Positions 12,912-20,978 of a DNA stretch of 53,395 nucleotides are shown in pieces. The translations under genes were made by a program, and so were the position numbers. Each line of letters starts with the position of its first letter. Within the stretch, counting starts at the first letter, position 1. The notes below the pieces were generated by a model. That model searched no databases and was not told where the DNA came from. It saw only the letters and a list, made by a program, of their open reading frames with translations. Origin of the DNA: Desulfuromonas thiophila (GTDB lineage: Bacteria > Desulfobacterota > Desulfuromonadia > Desulfuromonadales > Desulfuromonadaceae); assembly GCF_900101955.1 (NCBI RefSeq), contig NZ_FNAQ01000015.1:4423-57817 (forward strand), given 5' to 3'.

Positions 12912-15644
12912 TCAGGCGATGTCTTCGGGACCAGCGGCACTGCTGGCCGTTTTGCTGGTACGCCGGCGTCGCACGGGCTTCTTGGTGGTTTCGGCCGTTG
13001 TGGTTTCGCTGCCGGCTGCAGAGGTGGTCGTGTCGCTGCCCGTGGTTTTACGGCTGGTACGCCGGCGGGCGGGTTTCTTTTCACTGTTGTCACTGTCAGA
13101 CGGCATGGCCAGGCTGGCAGAATCGCCGGACGGGGCTGTTGCCGGTACTGTGCTGGCGGCAGCTTTACGGCCGGTGCGGCGCCGCGCCGGTTTTTTGGCC
13201 GTTTCCGCTGTTTCGCTGGGGGCCGTTTCGGTTGCCGCTCCGCTGTTGCTGTCAGTTGCAGGCCGTGGCAGGGCGGAGGACGCAGCTGCAGCACCCGCCG
13301 GGTTGGCGGCTGGGGTGTCGCTCGGTTCTGCCTTGCTCACAGGAGCCTTGCGACTGGTGCGGCGGCGAGTCGGCTGTTTAACGGATTCCGTTTCCGCCAG
13401 GTTTGTCGCTGTTGCCTGCTTGCCGGTCGCCGGTGCTGCCGGTGCTGCCGGTGCTGCCGGTGCTGCCGGTGCTGCCGGTGCTGCCGGTGCTGCCGGTGCT
13501 GCCGGTGCTGCCGGTGCTGCCGGTGCTGCCGGTGCTGCCGGTGCTGCCGGTGCTGCCGGTGCTGCCGGTGCTGCCGGTGCTGCCGGTGTCGGGGCGGGGG
13601 AGTCGGCAGCCTTGGCCGATACCGCCTCTGCTGGTGCTACGGCTTTATCCGTCGGAGTGGTTTTTTTGCGGCGACCGCCCCGCCGTGTCGGACGTTTGGC
13701 CGGCTTGGAGCCACTGGCGTCTTCCTCCGCAGCGGTTGTCTTGATCGCCGCCGCATCGTTGATATCGTCGGTTGTCGGGGTGGTGGGGGACTTGTCGGCA
13801 GGTGGCGAAGTGCTATCCGGGCTGGTCCCCATGGCTGCCGTTGCCGGATCGGTCTGGAGCGTGTCAGTTGCTTCGGTGGCTGCCGTGCCATTGGCGGTTT
13901 TTTTGCGCCGGCCGCGGCCACGTGACCGCCGCCGGCTGGAACGGGCCGGAGTCATGCCCTCGCTTGCCGAGGAGGCTGATTCCACGGGCGTATCCCCTTC
14001 GGTGGTGTCGCTGGACAGGTCTTCAGCAGCGGCTTCGCTGGCAGACGCAATAGCACTTTCACTCGGAAGCGGACGTTCTTCCAGCGGCCGGCTGCGCTCG
14101 GACAGGTCCATGTCCACCAATGCCCGTTGCGGCGTGTTTTCCTCGCCCGCCTCGCGCGGGGCCTTGCTGCAGTCGATGTCCATCTGATCGGGCAGGTAGC
14201 CTGGCTCCGGCTGGATGGTGATTTTCAGGCCGTAGCGCTGTTCCAGATCGTGCAGGTCAGCCCGTTTGTTGTTCAGCAGATAACTGGCCACATCGAGGGC
14301 CACACGGGCATTGACCAGGTCGATCTGACCCTTGGCGGTGGCAGCCTGGATGCGCCGCAGCAATGCCACGGCGCGGGATTCCTCACTGCGGATGCGACCG
14401 GTTCCCTGGCAGTGGGGACAACTGTGGGTGGACGTGGCTCCCAGGTTTGGTTTGATGCGTTGGCGACTCATTTCCAACAGGCCGAACTGGGTGCTGATGC
14501 GGCCGAGGGTGACGCGCGCCTTGTCGTTCTTGAGGGAGAGTTTAAGCGCCTTTTCCACTTCGCGGCCATTCTTGCGCTGGCGCATGTCGATGAAGTCGAT
14601 AACGATCAGGCCGCCAAGATCACGCAGCCGCAGCTGCCGGCCGATCTCTACCGCCGCCTCGAGATTGACCCGCGTGGCGGTGGCCTCAACATCCTGTTCG
14701 CCTGACATCTTGCCGGAGTTGACGTCGATGGCGACCAGCGCCTCCGTCTGATCTAGGACGATGGAGCCGCCTGACGGCAGGCTGACCGTGTTGCTCGACA
14801 GCTGGGCGATCTGCTCTTCGATCTGGTAACGGGCGAAGATCGGGCGCCGTTCCTGATGCAGTTTGACCAGCGGCGCATACTGCGGCATGACCGCCAGGAA
14901 GAATTCGCGGGCCTGCTGGTAGACCTCGCGGTCATCGATGAGCACCTCATCGATTTCGGGGGTGAAATAGTCGCGAATGCTGCGCAGCACCAGACCGGAT
15001 TCCTGATAGATCAGGGCAGGGGCTCCGGCCTTCTGGGCGTGATCAATAATGCTGTGGTAGATGCCAAGCAGGTAGTCGAAGTCGCGCTTGAGTTCTTCGG
15101 GCGGCTGGTCGATGGCCGCGGTGCGGATGATATAACCCATGTTTTCGGGCAGGTCGAGTTGCTCCAGGGCTTTTTTGATGTTGCGGCGGGTAGGTTCGTG
15201 TTCAATTTTGCGCGAGATGCCGCGCGAATTGCTTTCGGCCAGCAGTACCATGTAACGGCCGGCCAGGGACAACTCGGTGGTAAGAGCCGCGCCCTTGGTG
15301 CCGCGTTCCTCCTTGACCACCTGAACCAGGAGTTTCTGGCCACGCTTGAGAATGTCGTTGATGGCGGGGCGGCGCCGCTCGCCGCTTTCACCATTGCGGG
15401 CGGCGGGCCAGAGAGCGGGGTGGATGTCGCCGATTTGCAGAAAACCGGGGCGGGCGGCGCCGTAATCGACAAAGGCTGCCTGCAGCCCGGCTTCGACGCG
15501 GATGACCTCCGCCTTGTAGATGTTGCCTTTGGTCTGCTCGCGGCCGGCGACCTCGATGTCCAACTCAGTCAGCAGACCGTCTTCGACGATTGCGACGCGT
15601 TCCTCTTCGGGCAGCGTCGCATTGATCAGCATTTTTTTGCTCAT
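12912..15644 (-). CDS. rng: RNase E/G family endoribonuclease with long basic, Ala-Pro-rich tail
   Basis: A protein of 910 residues. The N-terminal 510 form the catalytic part: S1 domain (about 36-125), RNase H-like and 5'-sensor regions, catalytic Asp307 (AIDVNSG) and Asp350 (VIDFIDM), and the zinc-link CPHC at 409-412. It cleaves single-stranded RNA in mRNA decay and rRNA processing. The 400-residue tail is low-complexity with six arginine/lysine-rich motifs (such as [11 protein letters not shown]) that should bind RNA, interrupted by a run of PAA repeats at about 686-739 encoded by a 9-bp tandem array. The start (MSKKMLINA) follows AGGAAA. Whether it acts as E or G cannot be decided; the tail suggests a scaffolding role. 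Confidence 0.9.
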   Translation of the reverse strand: MSKKMLINATLPEEERVAIVEDGLLTELDIEVAGREQTKGNIYKAEVIRVEAGLQAAFVDYGAARPGFLQIGDIHPALWPAARNGESGERRRPAINDILKRGQKLLVQVVKEERGTKGAALTTELSLAGRYMVLLAESNSRGISRKIEHEPTRRNIKKALEQLDLPENMGYIIRTAAIDQPPEELKRDFDYLLGIYHSIIDHAQKAGAPALIYQESGLVLRSIRDYFTPEIDEVLIDDREVYQQAREFFLAVMPQYAPLVKLHQERRPIFARYQIEEQIAQLSSNTVSLPSGGSIVLDQTEALVAIDVNSGKMSGEQDVEATATRVNLEAAVEIGRQLRLRDLGGLIVIDFIDMRQRKNGREVEKALKLSLKNDKARVTLGRISTQFGLLEMSRQRIKPNLGATSTHSCPHCQGTGRIRSEESRAVALLRRIQAATAKGQIDLVNARVALDVASYLLNNKRADLHDLEQRYGLKITIQPEPGYLPDQMDIDCSKAPREAGEENTPQRALVDMDLSERSRPLEERPLPSESAIASASEAAAEDLSSDTTEGDTPVESASSASEGMTPARSSRRRSRGRGRRKKTANGTAATEATDTLQTDPATAAMGTSPDSTSPPADKSPTTPTTDDINDAAAIKTTAAEEDASGSKPAKRPTRRGGRRKKTTPTDKAVAPAEAVSAKAADSPAPTPAAPAAPAAPAAPAAPAAPAAPAAPAAPAAPAAPAAPAAPAAPAAPAAPAAPATGKQATATNLAETESVKQPTRRRTSRKAPVSKAEPSDTPAANPAGAAAASSALPRPATDSNSGAATETAPSETAETAKKPARRRTGRKAAASTVPATAPSGDSASLAMPSDSDNSEKKPARRRTSRKTTGSDTTTSAAGSETTTAETTKKPVRRRRTSKTASSAAGPEDIA
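13429..13588. repeat. 9-bp tandem repeat (GCCGGTGCT) x about 17.8 inside RNase E/G
   Basis: The unit GCCGGTGCT is repeated without a single mismatch over 160 bases. On the coding (minus) strand it encodes a Pro-Ala-Ala run. As the unit is a multiple of three, slippage would change tail length without a frameshift. Perfect identity across all units indicates recent expansion or active length turnover. Confidence 0.95.
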
Positions 15645-16172
15645 GCAGGGTTTCCTGGTGAAGGCGCAACACGGCCGTTGCCCTTCTGGCGTGCTGGCCT
15701 GAACCAACGCGCCCTTTTAAGTGGTTAACAGGCGCCACTGCGGCAATGCCGTCACGCGGTGGCGCCGCCCCGCCGCGACCAGCCGGCAGGGCGGGCGGCA
15801 CGGGAGCTGGAACTCTGTGCGGGCCTGTGGCCGCCGGTGGAACTGGCGGCTGACGGGCGATCCGCCACCAGCCAGAGAGCGGGTGACGGGAAAAAACAAG
15901 GGTACGCTGGCTGCTCGCTGGCTCGTGGTCTCGGCCCGCGCGCTCTGGCGGCGGGTTAAAAAGCCCCGCGAACGATTTTTCAACCGGAAAGGCCGAAAAT
16001 GCGAGGTTTACCAAGATGGCGCGGCGGACATAAGCGGGCGCGCAGCTCCGGGAAAGAGCGGGCTGGCGGCGCCGGAAAAGGTGGCGCCATCATAACAGAA
16101 GGTCATCACTTGTCATCTGCTATTTCACGGTGGCAGGGTTGCGGGTTTATTGGCGGTAAACAGATTTCAGGC
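15645..16172. other. Gene-free GC-rich segment, long leader region of RNase E/G
   Basis: No convincing gene lies here: frames on both strands have arginine/glycine-rich chance translations and no ribosome-binding sites. Much of it (15645 to about 16000) should be the 5' leader of the RNase gene if transcription starts at a weak minus-strand TTGAAA/TTTAAC pair near 15955-15985. Long structured leaders are known sites of autoregulation of RNase E in enterobacteria; extension to this gene is inference. Confidence 0.4.
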
Positions 16173-16200
16173 TTGCTGAATGTGTCTCAGGGTATATAAT
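16173..16200 (+). promoter_or_regulatory. Sigma70-type promoter in the RNase-M16 peptidase gap
   Basis: TTGCTG (16173-16178) and a consensus TATAAT (16195-16200) are separated by 16 bases. The -10 lies in a small palindrome (GGGTATATAATCCC). No protein gene begins nearby; transcription from here would run about 260 bases to the terminator ending at 16467, so it may make a noncoding RNA. Confidence 0.55.
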
Positions 16201-16350
16201 CCCATGAATTTTTCGAAAAAGCTGGTGTTTGGATCGACGTTGAGCGGGACCACGCGGTGCTGTTGTGATGCTCCGCAGACTCCTTTTTACCGGTTTCCGG
16301 TCTGTACCCAGAATGAATGTCAGCCTGTTATCGGTGCCATCGACCGCATG

Positions 16351-16359
16351 TGATAGGAT
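16351..16359 (+). promoter_or_regulatory. Possible extended -10 promoter of the candidate sRNA
   Basis: TGATAGGAT is an extended -10 element (TGN then TAGGAT) located immediately upstream of the hairpin array at 16361-16467. No clear -35 is present, which extended -10 promoters can tolerate. Confidence 0.35.
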
Positions 16360-16360
16360 G

Positions 16361-16467
16361 TTTTTCGTTGCCAAGCCACGGCAGATTCTGCCGGCAACAG
16401 ACACAGGCTCTCCCCCTTGGAGCCTGTCTGCCCTGTTCCTCCCCTCCTCCGGAACAGGGCTTTTTTT
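16361..16467 (+). ncRNA. Candidate small RNA with three hairpins and C-rich loops
   Basis: About 107 bases fold into three consecutive stem-loops. Hairpin 1: GTTGCC (16367-16372) with GGCAAC (16393-16398), inner GGCAG/CTGCC. Hairpin 2: CAGGCTC (16404-16410) with GAGCCTG (16420-16426), loop rich in C (TCCCCCTTG). Hairpin 3: GCCCTGTTCC with GGAACAGGGC and seven T, loop TCCCCTCCTC. Unpaired CUCC-type loops are complementary to Shine-Dalgarno sequences, as in several base-pairing sRNAs. There is no open frame. It matches no RNA family that I recognise. A longer transcript from the promoter at 16173-16200 is an alternative, as is a leader of the M16 gene ending in an attenuator. Confidence 0.5.
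16430..16467 (+). terminator. Strong intrinsic terminator
   Basis: GCCCTGTTCC (16430-16439) pairs perfectly with GGAACAGGGC (16451-16460) and is followed by TTTTTTT. It lies about 90 bases before the M16 peptidase gene, so it closes an upstream noncoding transcript or attenuates the operon. Confidence 0.85.
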
Positions 16468-16557
16468 GTGCCTCGCTTTTCCCTCCTGATCCGCTGTGCT
16501 ATGCTTCTGCCCCGGTAATGTGTTGCGTTTTCTTTTATTGAGCAGATGAGGGCACAA

Positions 16558-18120
16558 ATGAAGCCTGAGCAAGAAATAATCCCGCTTCCGAGTGGCAGGG
16601 GTTCCTTTCGCGGCGCTGCTGGCTGCCGAGGTTGTGCTATCTGGCTGGCGCGGTTGCTGGTGCTGACCTGGCTGTTGTTGCCGTGCGGCCGGGCAGCGGC
16701 TCTGGCCCTGCAGGAGCAGGTTCACGAGTTCGTGCTTGACAACGGTTTGCGGCTGCTGGTGGTGCCGCAGCCGACCGCCATGACCTTCACGGCTTATCTG
16801 ACCCTGGGGGTCGGCTCGGTGGATGAACGGGACAGCAATCGCGGCATTGCCCATTTCCTTGAACATATGCGGTTTAAAGGTACCCATCAGATCGGCACCC
16901 GTGACTTTGCTGCCGAGGAGCCGCTGTTGCGTCAGCTTGATGAGGTGGTCACGCGTCTGCAGCGCTGTGAGCAGGAGGCGAATTGCCCGCCGCAACGGCT
17001 GGAGGCCTTGCGTCAGCAGGTGAAACAACTGGAGCAGCAGCACCGCCAGCTGGTGGTCAAGGACGAGTTTTCCGAGATCTACGCCCGGCATGGCGGCGTC
17101 GATTTCAACGCCTTTACCAGCAAGGATCTGACCACCTATCTGATTTCCCTGCCGGCCAACCGGCTGGAGCTCTGGTTCGCCCTTGAAGCCGACCGCATGA
17201 AGAACACGGTGCTGCGCGAATTTCACACCGAAAAAGGGGTGATCCAAGAGGAACGGCGCCGTTCCTATGAAAGCCGGCCCTTTGGTCTGCTGTACGAAAC
17301 CCTGCTGGCCACGGCCTTTCAGGTGCATCCCTACCGTCACCCGGTGATTGGCTGGTCATCGGATATTGCCGCTCTGCGCAAGGAGCAATTGCAGGCGTTC
17401 ATGGAACGCTATTATCAGCCGGCCAACTGCTGTATTGCCCTGGTCGGTGCGGTCGAACCGGCTGAGGCCCACCGTCTGGCGCAGCATTATTTTGGGGGCA
17501 TTCCCGCGGGCGAGCGCGTGCCGCCGGTGACGGCGGTGGAGCCGCCCCAACGCGGCGAGCGGCGGGTGCAGGTGCGCTTTCAGGCTGAACCCCAGTTGCT
17601 GGTGGCTTACCACAAACCCACCGTGCCCAGCCGCGACGACTATGCCTTCGATCTGCTGGCGGTGTTGCTGACCGACGGCCCCACCTCTCTGCTGCATCGC
17701 CGGCTGGTTCTCGAACAGCAGTTGGTGACGCAGGTGTCGGCCTTTGGCGCGCCCGGTGGCCGTTACGACAATCTGTTTGTGCTGCATCTGGTGCCGCGTC
17801 ATCCTCACCCGGTTGCCGAGGTGGAGGCGGCGCTCTATGCCGAGCTGGAACAACTGTGCGCCGTGCCACCGACGCAACAACAGCTTGACCGCGCCCGCAA
17901 GCGTCTGCGGGCCGATCATCTACGCCAGCTGCAGAGCCATCGTGGTCTGGCCGGCATGCTGACCCATTTTCAGGTCGTCACCGGTGACTGGCGCTATCTC
18001 GACCGCTATGACGCCGTGATCCGCAGCCTGACCGCTGCCGAGGTGCAGCAGGCGGCGGCCCGCTGGTTGAAGGCCGACAACCGCACGGTGGTTGAACTGG
18101 TGTCGCAGGAGGCGTCATGA
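16558..18120 (+). CDS. M16 family zinc metallopeptidase, exported
   Basis: A protein of 520 residues with an N-terminal hydrophobic export signal (about 29-48). The inverted zinc motif HFLEH gives His99, Glu102 (catalytic) and His103; the distal glutamate ligand is in LWFALEADRM (about 178). The insertion between them (about 115-160) is a charged coiled-coil-like helix. The C-terminal half is the second M16 domain. It should degrade peptides in the periplasm. ATG 16558 is preferred over 16546 because GAGG lies six bases upstream. It overlaps the next M16 gene by ATGA; together they resemble the paired catalytic/noncatalytic subunits of the PqqL/YmxG-like group. Confidence 0.87.
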   Translation: MKPEQEIIPLPSGRGSFRGAAGCRGCAIWLARLLVLTWLLLPCGRAAALALQEQVHEFVLDNGLRLLVVPQPTAMTFTAYLTLGVGSVDERDSNRGIAHFLEHMRFKGTHQIGTRDFAAEEPLLRQLDEVVTRLQRCEQEANCPPQRLEALRQQVKQLEQQHRQLVVKDEFSEIYARHGGVDFNAFTSKDLTTYLISLPANRLELWFALEADRMKNTVLREFHTEKGVIQEERRRSYESRPFGLLYETLLATAFQVHPYRHPVIGWSSDIAALRKEQLQAFMERYYQPANCCIALVGAVEPAEAHRLAQHYFGGIPAGERVPPVTAVEPPQRGERRVQVRFQAEPQLLVAYHKPTVPSRDDYAFDLLAVLLTDGPTSLLHRRLVLEQQLVTQVSAFGAPGGRYDNLFVLHLVPRHPHPVAEVEAALYAELEQLCAVPPTQQQLDRARKRLRADHLRQLQSHRGLAGMLTHFQVVTGDWRYLDRYDAVIRSLTAAEVQQAAARWLKADNRTVVELVSQEAS

Positions 18121-19559
18121 ACAGGCGGGGAATAAGGTGCGCGCTACGTGCTGCTGTTGTTGGTTTGCTGTTGTTTCTGCCGAGCGGCGGCTGGGCCGCC
18201 CGGCCCGATGCGATCAGCTTGCCACCCTTGCAGGAACGCTGGCGCTTGCCGGAAAAAATGCAGCTGGATAACCAGGTGCCCCTGTATCTGCTGACCGATG
18301 AACGGGTGCCGCTGGTGGATGTCACGGTGCTGCTGGCTTTTGGTCGCAGTGCAGTGCCGCCTGATCAGAGCGGACTGGTGGAGTTGGTGGCCGAGGGGTT
18401 GCGCAGTGGTGGCAGCTTAAAGCGCCGTCCGCAGCAGATTGATGAGGATCTTGATGCGTTGGCGGCCAATCTGCGGGTTGACAGCGGGCCCTACAGTATT
18501 GAACTGCATCTGTCGCTGTTGCGGGAAGATCTGGCGGCGGGGGTGGCTCTGTTGGCTGAGCTGGTGCAGCAGCCGCGTTTCGATGCCGAGCGTTTTGCCA
18601 TTGCCCGCCAGCAGTTGCAGGAAAACATTCGCCGGCGTGCTGACCAGCCTCAGGGCGCGGCGCAATATTTGCTGACCCGCCAGCTTTACGGCAGTCACCC
18701 TCTGGGCCAGCCGCCGACGCTGGCAACGCTGGCGACCTTTGATCTGGAGCAGGTCCGCGCCTTCTATCAGCGCCATGCCGGGCCGGCCCACCTGTGGTTG
18801 GCGGTTTCCGGCGCGGTTGATGCCGGGGAACTGCTGCCCTTGGTCAATGACGCCTTCGGCCACTGGCAGGCGCCGGTGACAGCGGTGCCCTTGCCACCAC
18901 TGCCGCCGGAGGCCGCGGCGGAAAGCCTGCTGGTCGACCGACCGCTGCCGCAGACGACGGTGCTGCTGGCTCAGCGCGGTATCGACAAGGACAACCCGGA
19001 TCTCTATGCCGTGCAGGTGATGAACTACATACTTGGCGGGGGCGGGTTCAATTCGCGCCTGATGCGGGAGATTCGCTCCAATCGCGGGCTGGTCTATTCG
19101 GTTTACAGTGCCTTTTCCGTTGGCCGGCGCTTGCCCGGTCCCTTTGTCGCCGGCTGTGAGACCCGTAATGACCAGGTGGCCGAGGCGGTCGATCTGATGC
19201 GGCAGGAAATGGAACGTCTGCGCACGGAAACGGTCACGCCCGCCGAACTGGAGCTGGCGCGCGAGAGCCTGATCAATGCCTTTATTTTTGTCTTTGCCGA
19301 CAGTCATCAGCTGGTGCGGCGGGTAATGGAACAGGATTATTACGGTTTCGCGCCGGATTATCTGCAGCGTTATCGCCAGCGCATTGCTGCCGTTAGCGCG
19401 GAAGATGTGCGGCAGGTGGCGCGGCGCTATTTGCAGCCGCAGCGTCAGCAGCTGATTCTGGTGGGGGCGGCTGAAAGTCTGCATCTGCCGCCCGGCGGGC
19501 CGCTGCGTCAGGTGGCGGTGGAAACGTTGCTGTCAGAAGCGCCGGTCGCCTCACCGTAA
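18117..19559 (+). CDS. M16 family protein lacking the zinc motif (noncatalytic partner)
   Basis: A protein of 480 residues with a signal peptide (about 8-27, cleavage after GGWAA). The fold is M16, with the C-terminal GGGGFNSRLMREIRSNRGLVYSVYS block carrying the substrate-binding Arg/Tyr pair. Where active members have HxxEH, this one reads LVELVAEG, so it cannot bind zinc as a peptidase. It is translationally coupled to the active enzyme at 16558-18120, and the two probably form a heterodimer in the periplasm. Its last 52 bases overlap lpxH on the opposite strand. Confidence 0.85.
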   Translation: MNRRGIRCALRAAVVGLLLFLPSGGWAARPDAISLPPLQERWRLPEKMQLDNQVPLYLLTDERVPLVDVTVLLAFGRSAVPPDQSGLVELVAEGLRSGGSLKRRPQQIDEDLDALAANLRVDSGPYSIELHLSLLREDLAAGVALLAELVQQPRFDAERFAIARQQLQENIRRRADQPQGAAQYLLTRQLYGSHPLGQPPTLATLATFDLEQVRAFYQRHAGPAHLWLAVSGAVDAGELLPLVNDAFGHWQAPVTAVPLPPLPPEAAAESLLVDRPLPQTTVLLAQRGIDKDNPDLYAVQVMNYILGGGGFNSRLMREIRSNRGLVYSVYSAFSVGRRLPGPFVAGCETRNDQVAEAVDLMRQEMERLRTETVTPAELELARESLINAFIFVFADSHQLVRRVMEQDYYGFAPDYLQRYRQRIAAVSAEDVRQVARRYLQPQRQQLILVGAAESLHLPPGGPLRQVAVETLLSEAPVASP

Positions 19560-20278
19560 CGGCACAGCCGCAGGCCCCCCGCATCGAGTTCGGCGTAGCA
19601 CCGTTTTTCCGCCCAGTCACCCACCACGACCACCTCGATGGTGTCAGCTGACAGACGCCAGGGCTGGTGAAAGTGGCCGCACAACAGCAGATCGCAGCCG
19701 GCGGCGGCGGCAACCTGGCCGGCCTGCTGCAGGGCCGGGCGTGGCGGGGCCGGAAGGGGCAGGCCAGGCCGGGGCCGCGAATGGCGCCGGCTGAGGGCAC
19801 TGAGCCGTTCGGCCAGCGCCCAGACGGCATCGGCTGGCAGCAGCTGCTGCAGCAGGCGACTGGCGCGGCTGCGCAGCAGCCAGCGCCACAGCCGGTAGCT
19901 GTGGCTGGCGCCAATGCGGTCGCCGTGGGTCAGCCAAAGGCGGTGACCGTAGAGGGCAATGGTTGCGCTGTCGGCAATGAGGGTGGCGCCGAGGGTCTGG
20001 CTGAAATAGGGGCCGAGATGGAAATCGTGGTTGCCTTCAGCGACGATCAGCCGGGTACCGCTCTGTTGCAGCAGCCACAGTTGCTGCAGCAGGGGCAGAT
20101 AGGCACTGAAGACACAGTGGCGGTAGCCGATCCAGAATTCGAACAGATCGCCCAACAGGATCAGGCAATCGGGCCGGTCGCTTTGTTGTTGCTGCTGCAG
20201 AAACTGCAGCAGATCGCGGTAAGCGGGATCGGTCGGCTGTTTGAGGTGGGCATCGGCAAGAATCAGGGTTCGGCTCAT
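19508..20278 (-). CDS. lpxH: UDP-2,3-diacylglucosamine pyrophosphatase
   Basis: A protein of 256 residues of the calcineurin-like phosphoesterase fold. Metal ligands are visible as Asp9 and His11 (LADAHL), Asp44 (LLGDLFEFWIG), Asn83/His84 (EGNHDFHLG), His118 (LTHGD) and the CGHFHQPW block near residue 217. It cleaves UDP-2,3-diacylglucosamine to lipid X and UMP at the inner face of the inner membrane in lipid A synthesis. The start is uncertain: ATG 20278 (MSRTLILAD) is the natural family start but lacks a ribosome-binding site. Its 3' end overlaps the convergent M16 gene by 52 bases. Confidence 0.85.
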   Translation of the reverse strand: MSRTLILADAHLKQPTDPAYRDLLQFLQQQQQSDRPDCLILLGDLFEFWIGYRHCVFSAYLPLLQQLWLLQQSGTRLIVAEGNHDFHLGPYFSQTLGATLIADSATIALYGHRLWLTHGDRIGASHSYRLWRWLLRSRASRLLQQLLPADAVWALAERLSALSRRHSRPRPGLPLPAPPRPALQQAGQVAAAAGCDLLLCGHFHQPWRLSADTIEVVVVGDWAEKRCYAELDAGGLRLCRYGEATGASDSNVSTAT

Positions 20279-20342
20279 GGCGCGCACTATAGCAATCCCA
20301 CCGCGCTGGTGACAGCCTCAAAACGCACCGGAGGGAAAAGAG

Positions 20343-20978
20343 ATGATTGCTGAGAGGGCCGCTGATTCCCGTCGCGCCGTGCCAGGGCCGACGCCCCTGT
20401 TGCTACAGGTCTGCTGTGCTCCCTGCAGCACCGCGGTGGTCGAACAGCTGCAGCAGGCGGGCTACGCCCCAACCCTGTATTTCTGCAACCCCAACATCCA
20501 TCCCCTGACGGAATACCAGCAGCGCCGCGCCGAATTGCAACGCTGGTGCTCTCGGCAGAGACTGCCGCTGCTCCTGGCCGACGACCGGCCGGCTGACTGG
20601 TTCGCCGCCATTGCCGGGCTGGAAAACCAGCCCGAACGGGGCCGGCGCTGCCACCGCTGCTTCCGCCTGCGCCTGCAGTTGACGGCCCTGTGTGCCCGCC
20701 GGCACGGTTTCGGGCTGTTCGGCACTGCCCTGACGGTGTCGCCGCACAAGGATGCCGTTGCCATCAACCGTCTCGGCCAAGCGCTCGGCCGTCAGCTGGG
20801 GCTGGAGTTTTTTGTGGCCAACTTCAAAAAACAGGGGGGCTTTCAGCGCAGCCTGGAGCTGTCACGGCAGAATGGTTTCTACCGCCAGCGTTATTGTGGC
20901 TGTCAGTTTTCGCTGCAGCAGCGTCAGCGGCAGGATGCGGCCCGGGCTGCCGCTGGCGACCATGGCGACAGTCGCTGA
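20343..20978 (+). CDS. queH: Epoxyqueuosine reductase QueH
   Basis: A protein of 211 residues (former DUF208). The vicinal cysteines VCCAPC (Cys24, Cys25, Cys28), RCHRC (Cys103, Cys106), the SPHKD motif and YCGC (Cys185, Cys187) are the iron/Fe-S and redox residues of QueH, which reduces epoxyqueuosine to queuosine in tRNA, a non-homologous replacement for cobalamin-dependent QueG. GGAGG lies seven to eight bases before the ATG. Its 3' end overlaps the CLC gene by 17 bases. Confidence 0.9.
   Translation: MIAERAADSRRAVPGPTPLLLQVCCAPCSTAVVEQLQQAGYAPTLYFCNPNIHPLTEYQQRRAELQRWCSRQRLPLLLADDRPADWFAAIAGLENQPERGRRCHRCFRLRLQLTALCARRHGFGLFGTALTVSPHKDAVAINRLGQALGRQLGLEFFVANFKKQGGFQRSLELSRQNGFYRQRYCGCQFSLQQRQRQDAARAAAGDHGDSR

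Noticed and set aside
13429-13588. Regular repeats that might suggest a CRISPR array
   Set aside because: The 9-bp unit has no spacers and is in frame inside the RNase E/G gene; it is a tandem coding repeat.
12919-14187. A 422-codon open frame on the plus strand, opposite the RNase E/G tail
   Set aside because: It is low-complexity (Gly-Ala-Ala and Arg/Val-rich), has no start signals and mirrors the repeat-rich GC codons of the real gene on the other strand.
15717-16095. Short frames on both strands in the gap upstream of RNase E/G
   Set aside because: Arg/Gly/Pro-rich chance translations without ribosome-binding sites or domain-like patterns.
16361-16467. GEMM (c-di-GMP) riboswitch, suggested by AAGCCACGG
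   Set aside because: The rest of the aptamer (the GNRA-receptor arm and the GGGTTGCC end) is not present.
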